From contig OX387182.1 in NCBI GenBank assembly GCA_947561395.2, positions 42,897,949 to 42,961,948 on the forward strand: DNA of 64,000 bases. The letters run 5' to 3'. Position numbers and translations under genes: made by a program. Positions 22,932 to 35,435 of this stretch are shown here, in pieces. The stretch comes from Buxus sempervirens (lineage: Eukaryota; Streptophyta; Magnoliopsida; Buxales; Buxaceae). Position 1 is the stretch's first letter. Each line of letters starts with the position of its first letter. The notes under the pieces are model-generated. The model was not told where the DNA came from. It saw nothing but the letters and a program-made list of their open reading frames with translations, and did no database searches.

Positions 22932-24678
22932 TGGTGGAAGGGTTTCATGGCAAGGAGAGGCTAAAGAGCATAGTTTGGTGAGTTGGGGAGTTGAGATTGG
23001 TGGAGGCTGAAGCTGTTAGGTTGTCTCCAAGCCAAAATCCAGCTAAGCTAAAGAGGTTTCTTGCTTATTGAGTCTCAAACAAAGTGATTCAGGTAGGTAG
23101 TAACTTTGGAAAAGATTTTTATCGAAATTACTTTGGTTTTGTCAAGATTTAGTGCTGTTTTGGTTAAATTTCCCCTTGTACCCGAATTTCTGTGTTATTG
23201 TTTTGGTACTTTGATGTTGAGAGTTTATGTTGGTAGGATTTGGTTTTGTATATGAAGTAATTTAGTTAATGTGTACAACAATTTAGTCTCCTGGTTTGTT
23301 TAGAAACATTAGTGTTGATTGTGCTTTAAAAATACATAGCTCATGTTATAACTATTAGTAAACAGATCCGATTTTTGACCCTCCAAAAACGAGCTAAACC
23401 TGATCCAAAGAGTCTAGTTTCCAATGCATCAAACAGTGCTCAATTTCAAGTTTTTTAGAAAAATTTATGACAGTTTTACTAAAGGTGGTTAAAATAGCCG
23501 CGAAACCCAATGGACAGAAATCATCAATTTTTCTCAATTTTTATTGCAATACCCTGAGTTCCAATTGATCCTAAATCACTTCCATTCAACTACAAACACC
23601 CTAAACTAAATTTTAGACTACTAATATGAATTTTAACCCAAAGATTCCAAGCCCTCGCAAGCCACCGAAGTCTTTACGATTTTGAGACAGCAGAATAGAG
23701 TGGCTTCTATATGTTAACTTCCAATTGTTTATTTTCTGTTTTCCTTTTCTAAATTGTTATTCTTCATATAGATTCAACCATTATAGAGTCAATCCCTTCA
23801 ACTTCATATTTACAAATACCACCTTTCAATCTTACTATGTTACCATGAATGTGGGATTCATTAGTTATGATATGATGAATAAGACAAGTAATCAGTTATT
23901 TTCCTGTCCTGGTTATGTTTTCTTAGTGTCTTGGTCTATTGTGGTCTAGTAGGCATAAACGGGTATGGATCCATTCCTAGGCTAGTAAGTTTATGGTATT
24001 GGGATGAGGTAACACAGGCCCAGTGTGGCTCCCTCATCAGATATGTCGGATATGGTGTTGGGATAAAGTAACACAGGCCCAGTGTGGCTCCCTCATCGGA
24101 TATGGTGTTGGGATGAAGTAACACAGGCCCAATGTGGCTCCATCATTGGATATGGTATTGGGATGAGGTACATAGGCCTAGTGTGGCTCCCTCATCGGAT
24201 ATGGTATTGGAATGAGGTACATAGACCCAGTGTGGCTCCCTCATCGGATATGACATTGGAATGAGGTACATAGACCCAAGCGTGGTTCCCTCATCAAGTT
24301 TAACATGAGATTCGTACTGGATTGGTGTTGTATTTGGGTTGTACTTGCCAACCCCAGGGAGGGGGTATTCCGTAGGGAGATTGCCAAGCTTTCTTCTGGT
24401 AAATCGTGAGATGGAAAAAACTGGACTTATTTTTTTATCTGATTTATAAACTTGCCAATGACATGAGTCCTACTTGCTATGTTAGACTATTCTTGCCTCA
24501 TTGTATTTCTTTAAACTTTGTGCTTGTGCATGGTGTTTATGTTATTTTAAATGCCTGTTTTATTAGATATAGCACGCTTATGATAAAGATGCTCCATGTG
24601 GTTTGAGCATAGTTTTCTGATAAAAACTTATATCTTGTTGTATTTCAAATTGCATATCATGGTTTAGTATAATACTGT
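22932..24678 (+). mobile_element. Forward family B-like LTR body
   Basis: A donor-like CAGGTAGGTAG is near 23090, followed by a region homologous to 42800-44100 of the 3' LTR at 41421-45057. It includes the minisatellite at 23985-24300 with GATGAGG..CCTCATC units. The body is cut at 24678 by another LTR start. Confidence 0.6.
23985..24300 (+). repeat. Minisatellite of hairpin units (about 48 bases)
   Basis: About six diverged units contain GGGATGAGGTA, CAGGCCCAGTGTGGCTCC and CCTCATCGGATATGG. The ends GATGAGG and CCTCATC are complementary, so each unit can fold. It is homologous to the 55-base units at 43686-44015. Confidence 0.8.
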
Positions 24679-26559
24679 TGTAAAATCCCTAATTTTTATG
24701 AAAATAAAAATTATTAGCTTAGTGAATTCAAGGATTTTGATCGAGTCAGATGGACTATTTAAATTTAAAAGGTATGAGAAAATTTCTGGAATTTCTTTAG
24801 TGGTTTATATGTTCGGGTGATGTGGCAAAATAAGAAGTATTAAGTTAAATTGGGTTGCTAGTGTAGGGAGCATGGCAAGATGGCATAGCAGGGGAATATG
24901 AAATGAGTTGCTGATTGGCAGCAACTATTTAAATGTAAGTGAAATTCAATCGCTGGTTTTGGGCATTTAATCGAAATGAATATTGGAGTTCTCAGAGAGG
25001 AGGAGAAGAAGCTAGGGTTTCTAGAGCTGATCTGGAGGAATTGATGGAGATTGAAGAGGTCTGTAGTAGTCATTTGGTTGCTGTTAGAGAGTAGGTGTAA
25101 ATCAAGTGCAGCAACAACTTCCGTTTGGTTCAGGAGCAGAATTCCTGCAAATTCGAGATAAAATTCAGGTAAGATCAATTCAATTAGAGTTTAATTTGTG
25201 GTTGTTTCTAGTTGAAGAAAGGATTCAGATCTGAACAGATCTGATGTGGTTATAAAAATCTCTGCAGAGTAGTGCAATACGTTGGAAGTTGGAGTGAAAT
25301 TTCTGAAGGTCTCTTTGTGCAATTGAGAGATTTAGGCTGTGATTAGACTCCAAACAGGTAAATGGCACACCTAATACGTTTTGCATGCTTAATCAAAAAT
25401 TGGATTTAGTCTTGAACTTGATCAAATGAAACCCCTGTTTTACTGGTTTTTGATGTCTAAAACTGATCTGAGATTTCCAATGACTAAATTAAATTCTAAA
25501 GGACTTCTGCTGGTTAACTACATGTTTATGGATTTGTGGAACCTGAGATAATGAAGAAAATTCCGTTCAGAGCATGTTAGGAATAAATTGATGTTGTTGA
25601 ATAAAATTTCAGTTAAATAGAAGGGCATGGGCAACTAATTTCATGCAGATGTTATTAGTGGATTAATTAAACAGGATGCATGGTAAAAGGACCATTGGAA
25701 GAGTCTGAATTATCTTAGAAAAGAATCGAATGCAAGGTATTAATCCGGTCCTGGTGTTTTGTATCATTTGAAACACTTAAACCTTGAAGCATGGTCTGGC
25801 GCTGAGTACTACTGTCTGGCGCCAACCACATTAGAGGTCAGGGCCAGCTCCATTTCTACAGCCACCTATGGTTGTTGAGCATAAGCTATTTTAGATACTT
25901 GGCAATCAATAGTAGTAGGTTAGATCATTTATTTAGGTGCTTGTATTTTAGTTGAAGAGCTATTAAGTGGATATGCTGTGTCCATGGAGAAGTGGAGTAG
26001 GTGCTAGGTGCTACCAACCTCCTTAGAGGTCAGCGCCAGCTCCTCCTTTATAATATTTTTGATTGCTTGGATTAGAAGATATATTTTTTTTTTAACTTAA
26101 GGTTGCTAGTATAGATGAGTTAAACATCTGATGGTGATAATATAAGAGGATTACTAGTTTATTATGGAACAAGCTAAAGGGGTTAATGTTTTAATGGAGA
26201 TATCATTGGTGCTTAACTTGAGCAACATCATTAATGGTACCAATTGAATATAAAATTGTGTTTACTATTTCCTCAGGTGGTTTTTAGTATGATGGAAGGA
26301 AATTACAGCAGAAAATGGATTAGATCACTTAGTATTTGTGAACGTAGTTATGGTTGCAGAATAATTTCAGGAAATAGATTGGGGGCTGCTAAGGCTATAT
26401 AAATTGTTTGGGGTGAGTAAATTAAATTCGAATCAATGTAGTTATATTAATTAGAGGGTTAGGTTTATAAAGAAACAAGTGTGGAAACTAAAGATTAGAT
26501 CAGTCCTCTGCCAATCTGTTCATTTGGAATTGATGTATGCAGATTTTCAAGTGAATCTC

Positions 26560-28555
26560 GCTGTTCACCTACCCTTCAATCCTTAGGCCATTCCGCCTTT
26601 CGAGATACCTTAGGCTCATTGCCTTTCTTACCTAACAAGAAGCATAATCTTCAATTTCCAATTACGAATCTCAAATCATTTTATCGAACTAAATCGTTAA
26701 CGGAATAAGGTAAAGAATAATTTTATAAATCAATTTTTAAACAAATTTAGAGATATTCACGGTTGGTTTGATTTTGCAGTTTACTCTGTAAAACTGGTTC
26801 TAACTAGTTAATTGAAAACTAAACCTGATCAAATCAATAAAGAATTTGTGTACATATTATATATCGTTGGAAAGCTCTACAAGTCTAGTTTCCAATGCAA
26901 CAAACAGTTCATAATTTGGAGTTTCCTACAGGAAGTTATGGCTGTTTTACTACAGATGGTTACAAACAGCCGCGAAACCTACTAGACGGAAATCATCAAC
27001 TTTTCTGGATTTTTCTTGCAATACCTTGAGTTCCGATTGGTCCCAAACCAATTCCATTTAACTACAAATACCCTAAACTAAATTTTAGACTACAATTATG
27101 AATTTTTATGCGAAGATTCCTAGCCTTCGCAAGTCACCGAAATTTTAGACTATTAACCCCACCTTAAGTCTCTAACAGAAGGTAGCCTGACAGAGGGCTG
27201 CTATGAGGTAATTTCAAATTGTTTCCCATCCCAACCAAATATCCCCTAACAATGTCATTCCCATCACAACCCTCATCAGCTAAAATACAACCCATAAAAG
27301 AGTGAGCCACCAACAATCCAATTTCAAAAGGCCCTAAGAGCATAACAGCAACCTCATATCAATTCAAGCCATCACCAAGACAACCCAAATTGAATAACAA
27401 TCCTGCAGATTTTTTACTAACTCAACCTCCCAGGTAAGAGGATAGCTAAGTCATACAAAGTATAATAACAAAGAACCTAAATCAGCACCTATTGTGATCA
27501 TACCATCTTATGCTAAATCAGAACCTAAAGCAGCATTTTCTCATGCCAAATCAAAATCTAAAATCAGAACCTAAGTTAAACTCTCATGCCCATTTAGAAC
27601 CTAAAATCAGAAATTAAATCCACACTAAACTAAAACAGAATCATCTTACCCCATGCCATCAAACCCAAATGAAACTAAATCAAATTTGGAGAACCTCAAA
27701 ACAAACTCTGAACCTAAACTCTCATGCCAAATCAGAATTTTTATCGACTAGTTTTTCAACCAAGGAAACCCCAGACGCGTAGCGACTGGTGCTTTTGGTC
27801 TTGGTCTCTCAAGCCAAACGACCCAACACCTTTTGCAAACAAACAATAATTTACAGCAAAACAGAAACATGCTAATCAATCGACAAACAGAAACTAAAAG
27901 AGAAGAAAAACCAAACAGTAGTCAATCAAACTCATGCTCAATCGACCAACAGCAACCAACAGAAATCAAACAGATGTCGAAATCAACAAACAGAAATTGA
28001 TCAACAAACAGAAACAAATAGAAAAACCATAACGATCGATCAAACAGAGGAAAACGTGCTACTTACCAGATTTCGCAGAAACCCACGCCCAAACCCTCTT
28101 CTCCTCTACGTTTTCTTCCTTTCTTCTCTTCCTCTCTTTTCTTCTTCTTCTTTCTTCTTTCTCCTCTCTACGATTTCTTCCTCTCTTCTCTTCCTCCCTT
28201 TTCTTCTTCTTCCTTTCTTCTTCTCTTTTCTCTTCTCCTTCTCTTCTGCGGCTAAACCCCCAACGAACGCCCCCTTCTCTTCTTCTTCTCTTCTTCTTTT
28301 CTTCCTTCTTCTTCCACTCGATTTCCCCCTTTCTTCTTTCTTCTTCCTCAGGCGATTTCTCCTCCTACAATTTCCTTTCCCTTTTTCGTTTTCTCGTTTT
28401 CGGATAACCCTTAACGCCCATTTGAGATGAAAGAACCTACGGGTTCTTTCATCTACAAAAGTCTTATTTTATTTTATTTAAAAAACTTGAACCGATTCAG
28501 CATAATGAACCAACCAACCATCCATTAAACCACTAAACTAACCAATAACCCAGGT
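26560..28555 (-). mobile_element. Family B LTR fragment, reverse, truncated at both ends
   Basis: It aligns by eye with 46630-48600 of the complete reverse family B LTR (AGGCCATTCYGCCTTTCG at the left; polypyrimidine tract 28060-28400 and GAACCGATTCA at the right). The LTR start and about 1 kb of the LTR end are missing, and no TSD is visible. The donor-like site reads CTG|GTAAGTAGC on the minus strand near 28062. Confidence 0.7.
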
Positions 28556-29089
28556 TATATCAAGATATTAAGTGCTAAAACACTGAAATCTGCTAGAGAA
28601 GTGTTATAAGGTGCTGTAGATTTCTCCAGCACATATAACTTTGTTATGCAACCTGAACTTGGGAAATCAATTCGAGGGTTAGTTAGGGATAAGCAAACAG
28701 GAGTTGAGTAAATCTGGGATTGTTGAAGTAAGTGCATATATAGGTAATGTAAAAAGAAATAGGATAGTTAAAGGTAAGCTTCAAGGCTGTATATAAAACA
28801 AGATGTTTGGAGTATAAACCATATGTAGGAGCTACTATTTGGGCATGAATCATATAATACCAGATTTAATTAAATAAGAGAATTAAGGTTCTGTTTTAAT
28901 TTCGGAATTGCCGGTTTAACCAAAACTTAACAGCTTTACAAACTTTTGGTTTATAAAAAGGGAATTTTATGCAATACTTTGAAAAGAAACTTGAAATCAG
29001 ATTATTTTGGATAAATATGATTAATTGGTTTTCTCCATGTACTTGAATGATGTTTTTGGGATTGTTGTTGGATTGATGGTCATCTTACC

Positions 29090-29485
29090 TCCATGTACTC
29101 GGGGATGCCCATGTACTTGGGGTGTTGTTTCCTCTGTGTACTCAGAGATGCCCCGTGTACTCGGGATGACGTGTTTGATTTTGTAACAAGTGGATATTAA
29201 TGAAATTACTGTTTTTGCTTTAGCTCGAGTCTAGATGGCATAGCTTGATGTGGATCCACATTTGTCAAGTTAGAGCTAGGTAATAGAATAGATTGTTTCT
29301 TTGCTAGTTGTAATGCGCTGTTCACGCGCGCGTTTCCACCGTGTACTCGGTGAGGCTTGATCGTGTACTCGGCTGGCTGTGGCTATCCCTCATATTATCG
29401 TGTACTCGGACTGTGACTAGATTAGTACATGCTAACTCATCACTGTACTGGATGGGTTCTCCCGCAATAAGACGATGATCGTGTA
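29090..29485 (+). repeat. TGTACT hairpin array, family F
   Basis: Seven or more units carry the core TGTACT. Clear stems are CTCTG/CAGAG (29133-29148), CCCG/CGGG (29152-29166), CCCA/TGGG (29108-29121) and CACCG/CGGTG (29337-29352). Others at 29361, 29399 and 29480 have short TCG/CGG stems. Core is constant, stems differ. Confidence 0.75.
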
Positions 29486-29772
29486 CTCGGCTTCGCACCT
29501 AAGCTGGGAGGTGGCATAGTGGACTTCGGCATTACCTAGTAAAGGGCAATCTTATTTCATGAGTCCACCGTGGACTTGGTTTTGATGATTACACTCTATG
29601 AAATTCTGTTATATAGGGATTGTCATATTTCTCCTTTATTGATATATATGTATATGGATTTGGATTATTCGGATTACTCATAAAGGCTGATTATCGTTAC
29701 TGATGCATGTTTTACTACTGAAGCATGGTTTAGAACTATTATAAATGTTTTATGCATGCATGTGCTACTTGC

Positions 29773-29895
29773 TGGGATAATCATATCTCATTACGTTTTG
29801 TTTTGTTTTCAGATCCTGGTGAGGACGATCTTGGCGGGGTTGAGCCTGTCGCTGACTATCCTGAGTATAGGGTCGAGGACTATTTTGTTGAGTGA
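29773..29895 (+). other. Short hairpin plus micro-exon, family F
   Basis: TGGGATA-ATCA-TATCTCA is at 29773-29790. GTTTTCAG then leads into a frame that starts DPGEDDLGGVEP and ends YRVEDYFVE with TGA at 29893-29895. It is one of the best-preserved micro-exons. Confidence 0.55.
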
Positions 29896-30143
29896 TATTT
29901 TTTAGAGATACTTTTGTTGTTGAGTACATTTGATATAGTGAGTAAGCATTTGAATTGTATTTTTTTTCATTTCATTGTGGAATGTTGAGTGGGTTTATTA
30001 GCGAATTCTAATCTTGTTGTTGATGATAATAAAAATGCAATTTCATGTCTTTTACACTCTGATATAGATCTTGCGGTTTAATTATCAAACACTTCGGATA
30101 CGAGTTACGGTTCCGCTACGTAACCCGGATCCGGGGCGTTACA

Positions 30144-30273
30144 GTGAGGTTGAGCACAGGCCCGAGGACTTCTACTACCCGCAGTAGGGTTCTCTTTATG
30201 TTATTCTATTTAGTTTTTAGAAACTATAAATGGGACGTAAATATTCTTTTTAGATTTATAGACGTGAGGGTTA
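30144..30273 (+). mobile_element. Family A LTR tail, part 1, with micro-exon end
   Basis: This is the inverse of 2830-2960 in the reverse family A LTR. It contains the end of a micro-exon (HRPEDFYYPQ, TAG at 30185-30187). It continues at 32638 after the inserted family D solo LTR. Confidence 0.7.
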
Positions 30274-32632
30274 TGTAAAACCCCGAATTTCCCTTAAATA
30301 ATAAATTAAATTAGTAAATAATATTACCCAGAGTTATGATTGATAGAAACATTTTAATATTGTAGGGGGTGATCAACTTAGCGGAGATCCAGAATTAGAC
30401 GCAAATCTGACCGTCCGATCATGAGATATCAAGGTATGTATTCTGATTGGGCGTGTGTATGGAATTTGGTATAGGTGAGACACATGGGATAAGTGAATAT
30501 AAGTATTAGTTTAATAACCTAAATTTATACGCGTGTATTCTCGCTCGTATTGATCAGCCGCAAGCGACAAGCGACCGAAGGAGAAGAAGAAGAAGGGGAA
30601 GAAGAAAAGCTTGGGTTTTTGGAGTTCTTCATCTTCCAGAGTGTTGCTGCGTGATAAAGAAGCGTGGTTGAGAGAAGTGAGGAAGAGGAACCTTCGTTCA
30701 AGAGGTAGGTGACACCGTTTTGGTTTTAAATTCGGATTTATCTCTGTTTAATCGCATACGCATGTTTCTATGATATGTAAAGTTGTATTTAGTTAGCTAA
30801 GCATGTTATAAATACATTAGAATGAGTTTAGACGAGAAAAATCGTGATTTAGAACTGTTTCTGTTCGATTTGGTGAGACCGCCGACCTCGACTGTGCGAG
30901 GCGCTCATCGGCGATCTTAGGCGCTGGTTAAATATTTGAGGACACCGTGGACCGCGGGACGACGGACCGTGGGCGCTCGAATTTGCATTACCGCCGACTG
31001 ATGACCGCCCGGAGCGATCCTGAGCGATCCCAGGCGCTCTCAGCAGAATTTCCAATTTTTCATAATTTCGAACCTAATTCAATTCTAAACTATTTTTAGA
31101 AAATTTTAATGATTAATTAAGGTACTTTAAGACCAAAATAAACTACCTAAACCCCTGTTTTACAGAAAAACAAATTAGGGAGATATTTAGGACATTAGTT
31201 GCCAAGTTTTGAAGGTATATGAGAAATGTGATTTTGGAAAAGCCTAACTACTCTTTGATTATCTAAACACTTCTAAATGACATTATAAATCATAAGACAT
31301 TATAAAGAGAATTCAGAATCCGGATGACGGAATAATGAAATGAATGTACAGATATAACCATTATATGCCGCTAGGCACCAACCCTTATAGAAATATGATA
31401 CTTTAGGGAATTCTGGAGTCTAGTGGGCATAGCTGGTTATGGATCCATAGTCGTAGCTAGATAGCTGAGGGATATGTCATTTGGGTTGAGTTACTCCTAT
31501 ATGCGACGCACTTCCTTTGCAAGTTAGTTTGTCTGGGAAGGTCCTATGTCTGGAGGGACACCCCGGTGAGCCGCTGGTGATTCCCTGTACATGTGGATAA
31601 GCAACCACCTCCATGTATTGATTCTGGTGCTGCATGCTGGTGGTACATACCAACTTTGATGGGTACGTGTGCAATAAGTCGGTGACTACGGCTCTTGTCT
31701 AAGCTGCGCTGCATGGGGCTTAAGTATCATTAGTAGCATCGCTCCTAAGTCGCACGGTGGTATAGCAATTGGTTGAGAATCATCTCAAAAGGTTTATCTA
31801 ACTTTGTGAGTCCTACAATGACACTGAAAACATAACACTTGATATGATTACTATTGTGCACGTGCGGGATGCATGTGATTGGGATATTGGTTGGATGTGA
31901 CTGCTTAGTACATCCTGGCAATACTTGGATTATGCTATTGATTCAGCTATTGAGTTCTTATATTAAAACTTGCTGAAAATCATTTCTAGAACTGTTATCA
32001 AACTGTTTTGTGTTCACGAATGGTATAAATGATTATGCGAGCCTGATTTGTCGATATTGCTTAATCGTGCATGAAATGCTACTTTGCTTATATTAACTGT
32101 TTAATCATGTATGTGTTACCTACTGAGATATTCGTATCTCACCCTACTTCTATTCCATTTTTTCAGCTGATACGCGAGAGGGGGATCTCTTAGACTTCCA
32201 GGGAGAGATAGCCGAGTATTCGCCGGAGGATTATTATTATCCAGATCTCATCTGAGGTGGATTGATGTTATAGAATTAGCATTTTTGATTGGTTTATTAT
32301 CATTTATATGGATTGATGTATGAGAGAGATGAGAGAGAGAGATAGTGACCCGTTCATTTTACCAGACTTTGATATTACTGACTGATGGTCAAGCTTTATG
32401 CTTGTTTGTGGATTTTGATCTACACTTCCGCACATACTTGTTTCCGCAACTCTGATAGTTTAATATATGGATTGGATTTACTTTCTTTAGTCTGGTATGT
32501 TATTGATGTTGTAATTGATATGGGCCAGTAACACCTCGGATTTGGTTGTTGAACTAAATTCGGGTTGTTACAGTAGCGAACCGGGTTCGGGTCGGGTGCC
32601 GGTTTGCACTGACCCGGGTTCGGGGCGTTACA
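30274..32632 (+). mobile_element. Family D solo LTR
   Basis: It begins TGTAAAACCCCGAATTT and ends GGTTCGGGGCGTTACA. A perfect TSD GGTTA flanks it (30269-30273, 32633-32637). A donor-like AGAGGTAGGTGAC is near 30702, a GGCGCTC/GGCGATC word zone at 30880-31040, the UUCG hairpin at 32124-32141 and a micro-exon at 32167-32255. The last 60 bases contain an internal near-duplicate of the end (GGGTTGTTACA, then GGGGCGTTACA). Confidence 0.92.
32167..32255 (+). other. LTR micro-exon (family D)
   Basis: TTTTTTCAG is followed by a frame beginning ADTREGDLLD and ending YSPEDYYYPDLI then TGA. The hairpin TGAGATA-TTCG-TATCTCA (32124-32141) has perfect pairing. Confidence 0.55.
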
Positions 32633-32637
32633 GGTTA

Positions 32638-32905
32638 TCTTTAGATTATGACTTTGTATATGAATGCTCATGTGAGAGATAGTAATTGAGGGGTCTTAGT
32701 TGCCCTATTGTACCCATAGATATTATCTTTTGGAGTTATTACACAGGTGCCCTTTTGTTATATGGAAATTTTTAATTCCATGCTTCTTCGGCGTATGCAC
32801 TCGGATGATTACATTGTAATTGCCCACATTAATTGTGTTTATCAGGTTCTTTTGAGCCCATAAGTAGGTCTCGGGAACGGGTTGATGTTGTGATAGGGTA
32901 GACCT
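32638..32905 (+). mobile_element. Family A LTR tail, part 2, truncated
   Basis: This is the inverse of 2560-2830. It loses similarity at GGTTCTCGGG, a few bases short of the expected GGGGCGCTACA end. Confidence 0.65.
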
Positions 32906-33075
32906 GGTTCTCGGGCCCATAAATGAAGTTTATTCAATAACTAAGAGATTTTCTCTAATAAAAGAAAGGACTTAACCTTTATATATTTTTATAAGCCATC
33001 AACTTAGCCACTTGATTGGCTTTCCGACTTCAAATTTGGGTTTCTCCCATTTAACCTTCTTAATACAATTTAAAA
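32906..33075. other. Unassigned 170 bases
   Basis: This lies between a truncated LTR tail and a reverse LTR. I see no reading frame, terminal motif or repeat in it. Confidence 0.5.
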
Positions 33076-35435
33076 TGTAATGCCCCGAACCCGGGTCAGT
33101 ACAACCGGCACCCAACCCCAACCCGGTTCGCTACTGTAACAACCCAAGTCCGGTTCAACAACCAAACTCGAGGTGCTACCACGAAGCTGGGGTCAGATAC
33201 AAACCAAGATTCACAATAATTTTAAACTTTACTAATTAATTACATCAGAGTTATGGTGGCCAATAAAACAATTCTTTATTCAATAATATCAAATCAGTTT
33301 ACAATAAAGTTTATCTAATCAACATATGACATTAATACCAATTACAATTCTACCCATCAAATTAAAACCCCATCTTCGCGATCTCTCCAAGCAACCTGAA
33401 AAATAGGGGAAAACGGAGTGAGATTTACATCTCAACAAGTAGCAGGTGCATGCAATTAGAAACAGTCCAAAGTAAGCAAATAGTCATGAGATATTCGATT
33501 AATCCACGATAAGACGAGAAATCCAAGTTATTCATGGCAATTCCAAATAAAGCGATAAAACAGATGATCATGTACAAATACCAGTAATTGGATGTTAACG
33601 AGGTAAAACCGACAATAGCGATAAAACACGTGCCATTGCAGGACTCACAAAGATGATAAGTATTTGAGATGACACTCAACTAACTGTTATACCACCGTGC
33701 GGCTTAGGGGCAATGCTACTTAATGATACTCAAGTCCCATGCAGCGTAGCTATAGACAAGACCCGTAGTCGCCGACTTATTGCGCACGAACTCAACAGAG
33801 TTGGCATGTACCACCAGCATGCAGCACCAGAATCAATACATGGAGATGGTCGTTTATCCATATGTACAGGGAATCACCAGCGGCGCACCGAGGTGTCCCT
33901 CCAGACATAGGACCTTCCCAGAGCAAACTAACTTGCAAGGGAAGCGCGCTCGCATATAGGAGTAACTCAACCCAAACTAAATACCACTTAACTAACCAGC
34001 CAAAACTATGGATCCATATACAGCTAAGCCCATTGACACAAAACCACGATAAAACCACATACGGGAGGACACGCTACTGTAGGAGGCATACATACTTTTA
34101 CCCGTAAAGGATTACACATCTCTACACAGAGGATTACCCATCTCTGCCGTAAAAGTTAGTATCAACTCAACCACAGAAGCCGTATCACCCAACCGTAAAA
34201 GTAAAGTGAACAACATCATACCACATACCAAACCATACCCAAGTATTCCATTCCATGGGAAAACCATGATTCAATCCTTACTAATTCAATTAAAGGCTTT
34301 TTCAGAATAACATATCCAATTTCCCAAATATATTCAAAATAAAACTCATGTTTCATAAGTTCGATGAAACTCATATTTTATGCAATTCCAGTAGCCAATA
34401 TCCATATTGAAAGCTCAAATAAAGTAAATCAAATCTTACTTAGAGTTTTCCTTATTAATCCTTTTATTAGAATCCAATTTCCTATCTTAACACCTAAGCT
34501 AGTTTCTATATAGTTTTTCTGTATTTTTATTCTCCAGCATGTCCTACAGACCTAAAATAAAGTTTAGAAGATATTTATAAGCTATAAGTACCAGTAGTAT
34601 TATTTCTATCAATATCCATACCATTTGACCATTTTATGGACAACATTTCATTGAAACTTTCACTTTATTGGTTAATCTTTCCCATTTAATTTTATAAGTT
34701 TTATACCTTATAAAGATGCTAACATGCTTAACTAATCAGAAAAATTATTGGATATTTATTCATATTACAAAATCCCCAAAATCTGCAAATTTTACATAGA
34801 GCGCCGACCTCTACAGGGCTAGGCGATCCTATGCGCTCGTGCAATTTTTAACAGAATTTTCCAGATTTGCAAAGTTCGGATTTTTATGCCTTTGCTATAT
34901 GTTTCTTTGGTCTAAATTAATCTAATAACATTCTAAAACATTCCTAAAGCCTTCTAGACTAATTTTCATCAATTAAATACCATCCTATAATTTATTTCAT
35001 GATCAAACCAAGTTTTCTTCTTTATTTCAACAAATCCTTCAAGAACACCAATCACTAACATGTAAACAATTTGATTCCATGTAAATACTGTTCCGACTAA
35101 TCCATTCAATCCATATGAAATCACAGAAAACGAAATCATGTAGTTCCTCACGTTTTCCAAGGGTTACTACTTGCCTTATACGCTAACATCCTTCTTCCAT
35201 TGAAACTTCTAATTATGGACCTCACTTTTGCTCCCAAACGCACCAAGCTAGAGCTCTCTGATTCACATCTCCACCGCTCACATTGTAGTTCCCTCAGTCA
35301 TAAACAAAACCCCCAAATTTGATGGCAATCCACTGCACGCTTTTCCCCGATCATGTTTTGATGATGGCTGGTCAGACATGTCCATGAGCAGCCTTCTTCC
35401 TTTCTCTCCCTCTTTTCTCTCAATAATAAACCCAC

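Larger units (their letters stand above)
24679..30143 (+). mobile_element. Family F LTR, containing a reverse family B fragment
   Basis: It begins TGTAAAATCCC at 24679 and ends ATCCGGGGCGTTACA at 30143. The flanks ACTGT and GTGAG do not match, so it is not a simple intact insertion; the ends may belong to different events or flanking DNA was deleted. Donor-like sites lie near 25155, GGCGCTGAGT-type words at 25790-26040, TGTACT hairpins at 29090-29480, a short hairpin at 29773-29790 and a micro-exon at 29813-29895. Confidence 0.65.
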
